From Methanobacteriota archaeon (lineage in GTDB: Archaea; Halobacteriota; Methanomicrobia; Methanomicrobiales; Methanospirillaceae): a stretch of 64,000 nucleotides of DNA. Shown here in pieces: positions 9,136-16,939 of this stretch. The position numbers were made by a program, and so were the translations under genes. The stretch covers positions 1 through 64,000 of the forward strand of contig JAKPPV010000022.1 in the NCBI GenBank assembly GCA_029547145.1. The letters are read 5' to 3'. The notes below the pieces were generated by a model. The model was not told the DNA's origin and searched no databases. It was given only the letters and a program-made list of their open reading frames with translations. Every line of letters begins with the position of its first letter. The first letter of the stretch is position 1.

Positions 9136-9976
9136 CCAGGACCCCGTCGTGATCACCCCCCGGGCTATCCATCCGTACCGAAGAGCCCTGTATGGATCTA
9201 GGCGGCCGATCGATTCAAGGCTTCAGTCCGGGTACGGTGTTGCGTTCCCTCCCATCGTGGACCCGGGGTATATCTCGTTCAGGGGAGGCATACCGCCCGC
9301 TGAAGCTTCCCGCGGCGACCGCCGCGTCGTACCCTGGCTCCAACCGGAGAACTCCTCCTGAGAATGAGAACGGGGGAGACAGTGATACCTGATCCCAGAT
9401 CACTTCCCGGTCGGTCCCTGTCCTGCCACCGTGAGATGTAACCCCGGGTTCGGAGAGGTTCCAATAGCATCCCGATCAGAGTGTGGGGAGCTGTGGGCCA
9501 CCGGGCCTTGTCTCGAGGGCCCATCCCGGAGAGTCCACTCCCTCCTCCATGCCTTCCTCCGTCGTCCTCCTTCCGTGTCCGGCCATACGCAGATACTCAT
9601 GCTTCTCCGGGGACTTGTCTGGCCCGTTTTGGTTCTGTCGTTCCGGTTGAGAGGGTTTCCGAAGAGACACGGACGGCAGGTCTCCAGCCGAACGCCACCC
9701 GAACGTCACTCGTTCGGACGGATCTCCACCCCCCGGAGACTCTACCCTCATCCAGCCAGGCAGTCTGTTGTGGACCGGGCGGATAATTGCACCGCCGATC
9801 CTGCCCACCGCGCGACCGGGTTTGACCCTCCCCTCCCTGCATGTCGTCTGAACCTTTTTCCCTCCATCCGTTCACGATCAGTACGGTGTTTTTCATCGGT
9901 GCTGGAAGAGCCTGGACACGGCGGCAGGAAGACGACTCCCGGTGCGGGAATAAACTTTTTTACTGACGCCCGCATC
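9136..9976. other. Long intergenic region between divergent genes
   Basis: About 840 bases between the divergent ATPase and histidine-kinase genes. An open frame runs through 9431-9976 in phase with the kinase, but its translation is rich in Arg, Pro and Ser and shows no domain, so I read it as non-coding. A T-rich CTTTTTTACTG at about 9953-9963 lies shortly before the kinase start and may be its TATA element. Confidence 0.5.
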
Positions 9977-12172
9977 GTGATCACCGCCTTTCCTCAACCG
10001 GTCTTCCTCTACGGGAGCGACCGTGTGATCGTCTCTGCGAGCCCTGCGGCCGAACGTATGATCGGTGGCTCCCTGGAGGGCCTCTCGATCGAGGAGGTGG
10101 TCGCATGCCTGGGGATCTGTCATCCCGATGGGACTCCCATCGCCCCATGCGATCTTCCGGCGGCACGGGTGCTCGGTGGCGAGGAGAGCGTGGAGAGCCC
10201 GTTCCTGATCACCGCCGCAGACGGTTCCCGCTTCTCGATCCGCGCCTCTGCATCGCGCATTCTCCGTGATGGCTTCATGGTCGGGGTGCTCTCGGTGTGG
10301 TCCGACGTCACCGACCTTGCCGAGGCCCTCGCTCTCGAATCCCGGAGGCGGACCGAGGCAGAGTTCCTGGCCCGGGAGCGGGAGGCATTGGTTGAGACCC
10401 TTGCCCTGCAGAACGAGGCGTTTCTGGCACAGGAGGAAGAGCTCCGCCAGTATCTCGACGCGTTCGCTCTCAGTCGCCATGCGCTACAGGTGAGCGAGCA
10501 GCGGGTCCTCCGCACGCTCGAACGGCTCCTCTCCCCCGGGATCGATCTTCCGGACCTCGAGCTTGCGGACCTCATCGATCTCGACACGATGCAGGAACTG
10601 CTGGATGTCTTCCGGCGACTCACCGGCGTTGTTGCCGCCATCGTCGACCCGGGAGGGCGTACGATCGTCGGGGACCCATTACGATCCTGCGATACAGACG
10701 TTCAACCGTTGCATCCAGAGACCCTCCCGGACTGCTTCGAGTCGTGCCTGGTGCTCTCGGAAGAGATCCCGGCGGGTGAATCCAGACTGTATCGGTGCGG
10801 CAACGACCTGTGGGGAATCGCGACCCCGATCACACTGGGGGGCCGGAGACTGGCTACGCTCATCTCCGGCCAGTTCGATCTCGCGGACGACGAGAAGAAG
10901 GTGCAGGTCCTCGACGAAGATGCCGATGTCGCAGGGATCGGGAAGGCCCCCCGCCTCGAACGGGAGACCGTGGAGGGGGCGACGGCATTTCTCCGAAGAC
11001 TGGCCGGACTGATCTCATCTCTCGGGTACAGTAACCTCAGGCTGGCGCGCGCGCTGGTCGAACGGGACGCCCTGACGACGAGCCTCGAGAGGAACCGCGA
11101 CCTCCTCGCCCGTGCAGAGCAGATTGCACACCTGGGGTCGTGGGAGCTGGATCTGGCCACACACGACCTCTCATGGTCGGATGAGGTGTTTCGAATCCTG
11201 GGGTTCTCCCCCGATGAGATCGAACCGGGATTCGATGCCCTGATCGATGCGGCCCATCCGGACGACAGGGAGGCGGTGAAGCTCGCGTACTCTGCCCTCC
11301 ATCGCGAGGGTCACGGCGGGTCCGGGTTCGAGCACCGGATCATCAGACGCGGCAGCGGAGAGGTTCGTTGGATCTACGAGAAATGGGATATCCAGCGGGA
11401 CACAACCACCCGGTCGGCCCGGTTGGTGGGACTCTACCAGGACATCACCGACCGCAAGCAGGTCGAGCAGTCACTCCAGGAGTACGCCGCCCGCCTCCAG
11501 GCGAGCAACGAGGAGCTCCAGCGGTTCGCCTATGTTGCGTCCCATGACCTTCAGGAACCCCTCCGGTCGATCGTCAGCTTCAGCCAGCTGCTCGACCGGC
11601 GGTACCATGGCCGGCTCGATGCGGATGCGGACGAGTTCCTCGGGTATATCGTCGAGGGCGGCAGGCGGATGCAGGTGCTGATCAAGGATCTTCTCCTGGT
11701 ATCGCAGGTGGAGATGAGGGCAAGGCCGAAGGAACCCGTGGACACCTTCGCGATGGTGGACGGCCTTCTCCGTACCTTCGGCCTCTCCCGCGAGGACGGA
11801 ACCATCGAGATCGAGCCCCTTCCGGTGGTGATGGCGGACCCGTCCCAGCTGGAACTCGTCTTTCAGAACCTGATCGGCAATGCACTCAAGTATCACCGTC
11901 CCGGTGTTCCGGCGAGGGTCCGCATATGGGCCGAACGCGCGGGTCCCTTCTGGCGGTTCTCGATCCAGGACAACGGAATCGGGATCGAACCCGAGTACTT
12001 TGACCGGATATTCGTTATGTTCCAGAGGCTCCATACCCGGGACAGGTACGATGGGACGGGGATCGGGCTTGCGATCGTGAAGAAGGTGGTCGAACGCCAC
12101 GGGGGGGGCGTGCGTGTCGAGTCGGTTCCGGGTGAGGGAAGCACGTTCTCCTTCACCCTGCCGGCCCGTTGA
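9977..12172 (+). CDS. Sensor histidine kinase, PAS-PocR-PAS-HisKA-HATPase
   Basis: A 731-residue soluble kinase with no membrane segment. An N-terminal PAS domain (residues 1-110, FLYGSDRVIVSASPAAERMI) is followed by a coiled coil (about 115-175). A PocR-type sensory domain spans about 190-360, with its CFESCLVLSEE and YRCGNDLWGIATPI signatures. A second PAS/PAC lies at about 378-497 (HLGSWELDLATHDLSWS). The HisKA box FAYVASHDLQEPLRS puts the phospho-acceptor at His523. The ATPase N box is LIGNALKY, with DNGIGIEPEYFDRIF and GTGIGLAIVKK. I start at the GTG because everything upstream lacks protein character. No response regulator is adjacent, as is usual in methanogens. PocR domains bind small metabolites in the known cases; the ligand here is unknown. 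Confidence 0.88.
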   Translation: MITAFPQPVFLYGSDRVIVSASPAAERMIGGSLEGLSIEEVVACLGICHPDGTPIAPCDLPAARVLGGEESVESPFLITAADGSRFSIRASASRILRDGFMVGVLSVWSDVTDLAEALALESRRRTEAEFLAREREALVETLALQNEAFLAQEEELRQYLDAFALSRHALQVSEQRVLRTLERLLSPGIDLPDLELADLIDLDTMQELLDVFRRLTGVVAAIVDPGGRTIVGDPLRSCDTDVQPLHPETLPDCFESCLVLSEEIPAGESRLYRCGNDLWGIATPITLGGRRLATLISGQFDLADDEKKVQVLDEDADVAGIGKAPRLERETVEGATAFLRRLAGLISSLGYSNLRLARALVERDALTTSLERNRDLLARAEQIAHLGSWELDLATHDLSWSDEVFRILGFSPDEIEPGFDALIDAAHPDDREAVKLAYSALHREGHGGSGFEHRIIRRGSGEVRWIYEKWDIQRDTTTRSARLVGLYQDITDRKQVEQSLQEYAARLQASNEELQRFAYVASHDLQEPLRSIVSFSQLLDRRYHGRLDADADEFLGYIVEGGRRMQVLIKDLLLVSQVEMRARPKEPVDTFAMVDGLLRTFGLSREDGTIEIEPLPVVMADPSQLELVFQNLIGNALKYHRPGVPARVRIWAERAGPFWRFSIQDNGIGIEPEYFDRIFVMFQRLHTRDRYDGTGIGLAIVKKVVERHGGGVRVESVPGEGSTFSFTLPAR

Positions 12173-12203
12173 TCCCCGTCTGACCCTCCAGGGTTCCTCC
12201 TGG

Positions 12204-12623
12204 TCAGATCGCCTGTTCCCAGCCCTGCCCCATGTCGACGATCGGCCGTACCTCGGTGATCTCGAACGTGACAAGGGCATGGATCATCCCTGCCGCTGCC
12301 TCTCCGACGGCGCTGGCGATCTGCCGGCGGTATTCGTCCAGGGCAGGTCCGGATGTGGCGAGGTCCTTCATCCTCAGATAGACCCGAACGCCCTTCCAGT
12401 CCATCAGGCCCTTACCCGGTTCCATGATCATGTAGACCGCGTTCGGATTCTGCCTCAGGTTCTCGAGGGTGCGGTTCGAACCCGAGCCGAGTACCACGGT
12501 CTTCTCATCTATCATCCTCGGCGAGCCCATCACGGCGACATCCACTCTACCGTCCCGGGCAGCGGTACCGATCGTCCCGATACGGGGAGACCGGTTAAAG
12601 TATTCCATCAGTGACTTTGTCAT
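12204..12623 (-). CDS. Pyridoxamine 5'-phosphate oxidase-like flavin-binding protein
   Basis: A 139-residue split-barrel protein. The N terminus MTKSLMEYFNRSPRIGTIGT with DGRVDVAVMGSPRMI is the usual opening strand pair of FMN-binding PPOX-like proteins, and NPNAVYMIM followed by GVRVYLRM is the second half of the barrel. Such archaeal members bind FMN or F420 and their substrate is usually unknown. The start at 12623 is preceded by GAGGCAGGGAA and a TATA box at 12668-12680; a longer reading from 12746 would begin upstream of that box, so I reject it. Confidence 0.8.
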   Translation of the reverse strand: MTKSLMEYFNRSPRIGTIGTAARDGRVDVAVMGSPRMIDEKTVVLGSGSNRTLENLRQNPNAVYMIMEPGKGLMDWKGVRVYLRMKDLATSGPALDEYRRQIASAVGEAAAGMIHALVTFEITEVRPIVDMGQGWEQAI

Positions 12624-12667
12624 TTCCCTGCCTCGCAGGTACCTGCCTCCCGACTCTGGTTCTCCCG

Positions 12668-12680
12668 GTATAAAAATATG
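12668..12680 (-). promoter_or_regulatory. TATA box of the PPOX-like gene
   Basis: On the minus strand the sequence reads GCATATTTTTATACC, 45 bases before the ATG at 12623. It is a clear AT island in GC-rich DNA. Confidence 0.55.
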
Positions 12681-12839
12681 CACGGCGTGCGCCTGGAAGA
12701 ATCCATTGCGGGAGAACGCCTGCTGCAGGCATCGCCGCACGGACATGCGGTGATGCTACCTATTCCTGACGGCGGTTCCGTTCGGGGAGGTCATCACCCT
12801 ATCCTTTAATGTGACGGCGCCCAATGGCTGTACCAGGAC

Positions 12840-13175
12840 ATGAGCGGCGAATCAAGGAAAGAGCTGATGGGCAGGGTCCTGCGGCTGGAAGAACTCGTCG
12901 AGTACCGTTCGGGTACCGTGGCGAGCCGGATGATCGTCAACAACCCGGCAGGTTCGATCACGGTCTTTTCGTTCGACGAGGGAGAAGGACTGTCCGAACA
13001 CACGGCGCCGTTTGACGCGGTGGTTACGATCCTGGACGGCGAGACGGAAGTCTGGGTTGACGGGGTGACCCACCAGATGAAGGCAGGCGAGACGATCATC
13101 TTTCCGGCGAACGTCCCGCACGCGCTCTCGGCTGTGACACCGTTCAAAATGTCGCTCACCATGATCCGGGGGTGA
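12840..13175 (+). CDS. Small single-domain cupin protein
   Basis: A 111-residue protein made of one cupin barrel. The first cupin motif is readable as GEGLSEHTAPFDAVVTILDGE and the second as AGETIIFPANVPHALSA, with metal-ligand His residues in SEHT and VPHA. The substrate or metal is not predictable; such proteins often have regulatory or sugar-modifying roles. The following gene starts six bases after its stop, so the two are probably co-transcribed. Confidence 0.8.
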   Translation: MSGESRKELMGRVLRLEELVEYRSGTVASRMIVNNPAGSITVFSFDEGEGLSEHTAPFDAVVTILDGETEVWVDGVTHQMKAGETIIFPANVPHALSAVTPFKMSLTMIRG

Positions 13176-13180
13176 TACGG

Positions 13181-13456
13181 ATGGGAAAGGAGGAAGAGGG
13201 GATCTACTGCACCATCTGCGGGGGAATGGTCAGCCAGGCCCCCGGGGTCCGCCAGGTGACGATCGATGGAAAGCCGACCGGGATCACCGGTCTGGACGAG
13301 TGCATCGCGGTGGTACGGACGCTCGGCCTGAAGAGCGATGCGGAGATCGCAGAGGCACTCCTCGATCGTCTCTCGAAGGGGAACTACATCCCGACCAGAA
13401 AGCGCGACGCGTATGCCGCTGCGATCCTCGCGGAATACCGGGCGTCCAACGATTAA
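13181..13456 (+). CDS. Small conserved protein with a CxxC motif
   Basis: A 91-residue soluble protein that I do not recognise by name. An N-terminal CTIC pair is followed by a short stretch (VTIDGKPTGITGLDE) and a helical C terminus ending in YIPTRKRDAYAAAILAEYR. I take the ATG at 13181 because GGGGGTGAT lies at an ideal distance; a GTG at 13172 overlaps the cupin stop and is less likely. Close spacing suggests an operon with the cupin gene. A redox or metal-binding role is possible from the CxxC, but that is inference. Confidence 0.65.
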   Translation: MGKEEEGIYCTICGGMVSQAPGVRQVTIDGKPTGITGLDECIAVVRTLGLKSDAEIAEALLDRLSKGNYIPTRKRDAYAAAILAEYRASND

Positions 13457-13485
13457 TGCCGTGGGATTGAGCGGATCACGCCCGT

Positions 13486-13923
13486 TCAATCAGGTCCAGG
13501 GACGACCGCAACCTGTCCAAGACTCGGGAACCGGGCGATGAACGAGTCCGCCACGCTCCGGTCCAGATAGAGCCTGCGGTCGATCACCTCGTGCGGACCA
13601 CGGAACAGGCCGATCGCCCGGAGTATGGCGAGTGTATCGGCGCTCAGGATGAAGCAACGCTCCCCGTCGTCCAGGTCGACGAAGAAGAGCAGCGGGAGCA
13701 TGGCACGTTGCCGGAGCGCCGGCGGGAGCAGGACGGCAAGCTCCCGGAGGACGACAGAGTCGAACCGGTACTCCGAACGATCCCGGCAGACGGTCGAGGG
13801 GATCCGCTCGGTGAGGAGGTGCTCGAGCGGCTTTCTCTCCTGCACGATCCCGCCGTTGACCCTTCGGAGCATCCCGTGGAGGTGAGCCCGGGTTGTTAGC
13901 GGGCCGCCGCGATCCCGGTCCAT
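13486..13923 (-). CDS. UPF0216 (DUF61) family protein
   Basis: A 145-residue archaeal protein of unknown function. The family signature is visible as RRVNGGIVQERKPLEHLL, followed by DRSEYRFDSVVLRELAVLLP and LPLLFFVDL, and a C-terminal domain with VIDRRLYLDRSV. I choose the ATG at 13923 because the family normally begins about 25 residues before the ERKPL motif; starts at 13977 and 13995 would overlap wtpC. It lies downstream of wtpBC on the same strand and could be read with them. Confidence 0.75.
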   Translation of the reverse strand: MDRDRGGPLTTRAHLHGMLRRVNGGIVQERKPLEHLLTERIPSTVCRDRSEYRFDSVVLRELAVLLPPALRQRAMLPLLFFVDLDDGERCFILSADTLAILRAIGLFRGPHEVIDRRLYLDRSVADSFIARFPSLGQVAVVPGPD

Positions 13924-13963
13924 GGCAGGTAGAGGGTTCTGCAGACCCGTGTGATATGTCTTC

Positions 13964-14983
13964 TCATTTCTTCCCATCCTCTTCTGGCAGCCCACAAACG
14001 GCGCCGGGTGAAAAGACCGCCCGTGCGGTCCTTCCTTTTACCGGGTCGATTTCTGTTGTATTGTGCGTGAACCCGACGAAGAGCGTTGGTCCGCCCGGCC
14101 CTTCGACCCGGAGGCGGACACGCCTGACCGGTCCCAGGGGTTCGATTGTCTCGACTGTGCCAGCGAGTACGATCGACTCTGGGAGAGTCGGTCTGTCGAC
14201 CGACACGATAGAGACGTGCATGGGGGCGACGGTGCACCATCCCTTTCTCCCCGGGTCGATGAGGGTCGCCTGAAAAACGTTCGGTACACAAAGCGCCCGG
14301 GCGGCTCGCAGGCTGGGCGGATCATTTACCAGGTTTGCATAGAGACCATCCGCCACGATCTCCCCCCTTTCGAGGACGATCGCATGGTCCACCCCGGCGG
14401 ATGCCTCGTCTGCCGCATGCGTCACCTCGAGCACGGTCAGATCTAGGGTCCGGCGGAAATGGCGGAGTTCGGCACGGCAAATGGCCCGTGTTGTCGGATC
14501 GAGGGCCGCAAATGGTTCGTCCAGGAGAAGGAGATCGGCCCCGGCAGCGAGCGCTCGTGCAATCGCCACTCGCTGCTGCTCGCCCCCCGAGAGCGTCTCC
14601 GGCCGGCGATCTCGGAGCGCTCCACACCCAAGGCGCTCGAGCACCGCAACAGCCTCGTGCCTTCGCTCTCTTGTCCCAACCCCGCGCATCCGGAGCCCGA
14701 ACGCCACGTTTTCGACCACGGATAGGTGGGGAAATAGACTGTAGTGCTGGAAGACGAGCCCGATATGGCGGGACTCGGGGGGAAGGTGCGTTACCTCAGT
14801 CCCACGGATGTAGACCGCCCCTCCATCGAGCGGAACGAGACCGGCGATTGCCCTGAGAAACAGACTCTTTCCAGCTCCCGATGGTCCAATGACCAGGCAG
14901 TGCTCTCCCCTTGCGATGGAAAACCGGTCAATAGCGAGCAGGAAGTGGCCGGTATTTACCCGCAATCCCTCACACAGGAGCAT
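13964..14983 (-). CDS. wtpC: Tungstate/molybdate ABC transporter, ATP-binding protein
   Basis: A 339-residue ATPase that powers oxyanion import with WtpB and WtpA. Walker A is GPSGAGKS at about residues 33-40, the Q-loop lies in GLVFQHYSLFPHLSV, the ABC signature is LSGGEQQRVAIARAL, Walker B is DLLLLDEPFAALD, and the switch His is in LEVTHAADEA. The C-terminal ~110 residues fit the TOBE/regulatory region of ModC/WtpC. The ATG at 14983 is preceded by GGAGG at five bases; it overlaps the wtpB end by 14 bases, implying coupling. Choice between tungstate and molybdate rests on the WtpA-like binding protein at 23929-24954 (inference). Confidence 0.88.
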   Translation of the reverse strand: MLLCEGLRVNTGHFLLAIDRFSIARGEHCLVIGPSGAGKSLFLRAIAGLVPLDGGAVYIRGTEVTHLPPESRHIGLVFQHYSLFPHLSVVENVAFGLRMRGVGTRERRHEAVAVLERLGCGALRDRRPETLSGGEQQRVAIARALAAGADLLLLDEPFAALDPTTRAICRAELRHFRRTLDLTVLEVTHAADEASAGVDHAIVLERGEIVADGLYANLVNDPPSLRAARALCVPNVFQATLIDPGRKGWCTVAPMHVSIVSVDRPTLPESIVLAGTVETIEPLGPVRRVRLRVEGPGGPTLFVGFTHNTTEIDPVKGRTARAVFSPGAVCGLPEEDGKK

Positions 14984-15788
14984 CAGGCCTCCAGAGGACG
15001 AGGGCTGCACGCCTCAGCACGATGATGATCGTCCCGCAGACGACGAGAAGGATGACTGCGATCGCAACTGTGTCGGCGAGACCGTACTGTGTGAACCGCG
15101 TGTAGATCAGGGTCGAGATGACGGGCGGGTGATAGGCGATCATCACCACAGCAGCGAACTCACCGACCGCTCGTCCCCAGGCGACGACGGCGCCGGACAG
15201 GCACTCGCGCCCTGCAAGAGGGAGGGCAACCAGAATAAAGGCAGATGCCGGGCCTGCACCGAGTGTTCGTGCAACCAGCTCAAGCTCGATTGGAACCCTG
15301 GTGAACCCGTCCCGGGCAGCGCCCACATAGTAGGGGATGCCGACAAAGAGCATCGCTGCCACGATCCCAGGAAAGGCATCCTCGAACGATAGGCCCATCC
15401 CACCGAAGATGATTCCCAGGGGACCGCTTCGCATGAAGAGAAGGTAGACAAGAAGGCCGGCAATCGTGTGAGGCAGGATTAACGGCAGGTCAACAAGGGC
15501 CTCGACGAGCGGGAGGGCCCGGTTGCGCGTCCGGCTCATGATGTAGGCGAGTGGTGTACCGAGGAGGGCAAGGATCCCGACGGAGAGCGCCGCCGCACCG
15601 AAGGTGATGCCGATTGCGGAAGCAACCTCACCATCGAGCGCCGTTTCCGCGAGTGCGCCCGGGTCTTCTGCAGCACGAAGACCCAGGGTGACAAGCGAGA
15701 GGAGGACAAGAACGACAAGGAGGTTGCCGGTAAGTATCAGGGCTATTCCGGTTGACCGGATGGAGCCCCGCGACATGCCACTCGCCAT
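14970..15788 (-). CDS. wtpB: Tungstate/molybdate ABC transporter, permease
   Basis: A 272-residue inner-membrane permease with about six hydrophobic segments. The binding-protein-dependent permease EAA loop is ELVARTLGAGPASAFILVAL; DLPLILPHTIAGLLVYLLF is the typical ModB/WtpB helix-2 region and AWGRAVGEFAAVVMIAYHP the conserved stretch before the last helices. Possible starts are GTG at 15794 and 15791 and ATG at 15788 and 15773; I use 15788. Its promoter must lie in the AT-rich region shared with the divergent surface-protein genes. Confidence 0.88.
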   Translation of the reverse strand: MASGMSRGSIRSTGIALILTGNLLVVLVLLSLVTLGLRAAEDPGALAETALDGEVASAIGITFGAAALSVGILALLGTPLAYIMSRTRNRALPLVEALVDLPLILPHTIAGLLVYLLFMRSGPLGIIFGGMGLSFEDAFPGIVAAMLFVGIPYYVGAARDGFTRVPIELELVARTLGAGPASAFILVALPLAGRECLSGAVVAWGRAVGEFAAVVMIAYHPPVISTLIYTRFTQYGLADTVAIAVILLVVCGTIIIVLRRAALVLWRPDAPV

Positions 15789-15827
15789 CACCACTGTTAT
15801 ACTGTTCGGTCTTGCTCCTGATAGAGG

Positions 15828-15880
15828 AATGAGTTAAATTTACTTAATTAATCCCTAAAATTAATCGAAACTAGTAAGAG
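15828..15880. promoter_or_regulatory. AT-rich divergent promoter between wtpBC and the surface-protein cluster
   Basis: A block of roughly 50 bases of mostly A and T containing TTAATTAAT and AAATTAATCGA, in a GC-rich genome, sits between two genes transcribed apart. It is likely to hold TATA elements for both directions. A related AT-rich block (TTAAATTAATTGAATTG) precedes the next gene at 16805-16830. An operator for an oxyanion-responsive regulator would be reasonable here, but I cannot identify one. Confidence 0.5.
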
Positions 15881-15903
15881 TAAGCCCCGATACACGTGAT
15901 TGC

Positions 15904-16797
15904 ATGATCGCAGGAAGGCGCTCTGTTGCACTCATGGCCTTTTCCGTCCTGCTCAGCGTGATGGTCCCTGGTGTATCGGCGCAGACGACATCACTCGAAT
16001 TGGTTCGTTATGGCTGGGACAACACCACGGTTGCCGAGAGTACGACCGTCAACGTCTCATGGATGAAGGCGAACCTGCCGGTTATGGGCGACGAAGTGAC
16101 CCATTACCATTTCCAGGGTCCGACGTTCATCCCGACGGATCTCTGGAACCCTGCCGAGGACGTCAACCTGGACAAGATTAACGAGACTGTGAAGGGTACC
16201 GCCCTTCGCGACCTCTGTGAGGTGGTAGGTGGTATGCACCCAGGCGACGAGGTCCAGGTGCGTGCGGCGGACGGGTTCAAGAAACGGCTTAATTACACTA
16301 ATGTCTACACACCCCCCTCACGCCAAGGTGAGCCCATCCTGGCTTGGTGGAATGCCCGGAACGGCGATGAGTGGCGGGACGGGATGCGCCTCTTCTTCCT
16401 CGCCGACACTTCGTCAAACCCCAAGGGTTGGCACATCTTCGGCAACGAGGACATGAGGATATGCCTATCGCCATCATACTGGCACTACTTCTCGGATAGC
16501 GAGACGAACTACCCATCCGCCGCCGGTCTCTCGATCTCGAACGTCGTAAAACTGGAGATCTTTCGATCCCCAAACCCGCTCCCGTTGCCGCCCCAGCAAG
16601 TGATTCCGCGTGATCTGGACAGAGACGGAAAATGCGAGGACGTGAATGGCAATGGGCGCCGGGACTTCGCCGACGTGGTCCTCTACTTCAACCAGATGAT
16701 CTGGATCGCCGAGAACGAACCGATTCCTGCTTTCGATTTCAACAACAACAACCGAATCGACTTCGCTGACATTGTCCGACTCTTCGAAATGATGTGA
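15904..16797 (+). CDS. Secreted protein with molybdopterin-fold-like domain and C-terminal dockerin-like repeats
   Basis: A 297-residue exported protein. Residues 1-26 are a signal peptide ending VSA. Residues 27-222 are a domain shared with three neighbours: NLPVMGDE, QGPTF, LRDLCEVVGG, SRQGE, GMRLFFLADTSSNP and GWHIFGNEDM in order. The arrangement (LRDLC-GG-strand-DGF) recalls the sulfite-oxidase/molybdopterin-binding fold; that assignment is inference. Residues ~230-297 carry two dockerin-like calcium loops, DVNGNGRRDFADVV and DFNNNNRIDFADIV, a C-terminal module common in methanogen surface proteins. It is divergent to wtpB and followed by a larger paralogue. No cohesin is visible here. 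Confidence 0.75.
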   Translation: MIAGRRSVALMAFSVLLSVMVPGVSAQTTSLELVRYGWDNTTVAESTTVNVSWMKANLPVMGDEVTHYHFQGPTFIPTDLWNPAEDVNLDKINETVKGTALRDLCEVVGGMHPGDEVQVRAADGFKKRLNYTNVYTPPSRQGEPILAWWNARNGDEWRDGMRLFFLADTSSNPKGWHIFGNEDMRICLSPSYWHYFSDSETNYPSAAGLSISNVVKLEIFRSPNPLPLPPQQVIPRDLDRDGKCEDVNGNGRRDFADVVLYFNQMIWIAENEPIPAFDFNNNNRIDFADIVRLFEMM

Positions 16798-16862
16798 AGG
16801 AAAATTGATTAAATTAATTGAATTGACTCAAAAAGTAAACAACAATATTTTTACATGATACC
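16798..16862 (+). promoter_or_regulatory. AT-rich promoter region of the large surface-protein gene
   Basis: A strongly AT-rich block (ATTAAATTAATTGAATTGAC, then CAATATTTTTACATG near 16846) follows the stop of the dockerin protein gene and precedes the ATG at 16940 by about 80-130 bases. It suggests a separate promoter for the next gene. Confidence 0.45.
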
Positions 16863-16939
16863 AGTGATATTTCTCTCGTTGTAATTTCAAAGCAGTGGCG
16901 ACCTGTGGTCCCCTCTGCTGAGCAGAGGAGTAGAAAACA

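Noticed and set aside
8161-9201. Long plus-strand open frame of 346 codons
   Set aside because: It is antisense to the ABC-class ATPase gene, and its translation is full of Arg, Gly and Glu with no domain; high GC creates such frames.
9431-9976. N-terminal extension of the histidine kinase
   Set aside because: In phase but Arg/Pro/Ser rich, without domain or signal; the PAS domain begins right at the GTG 9977.
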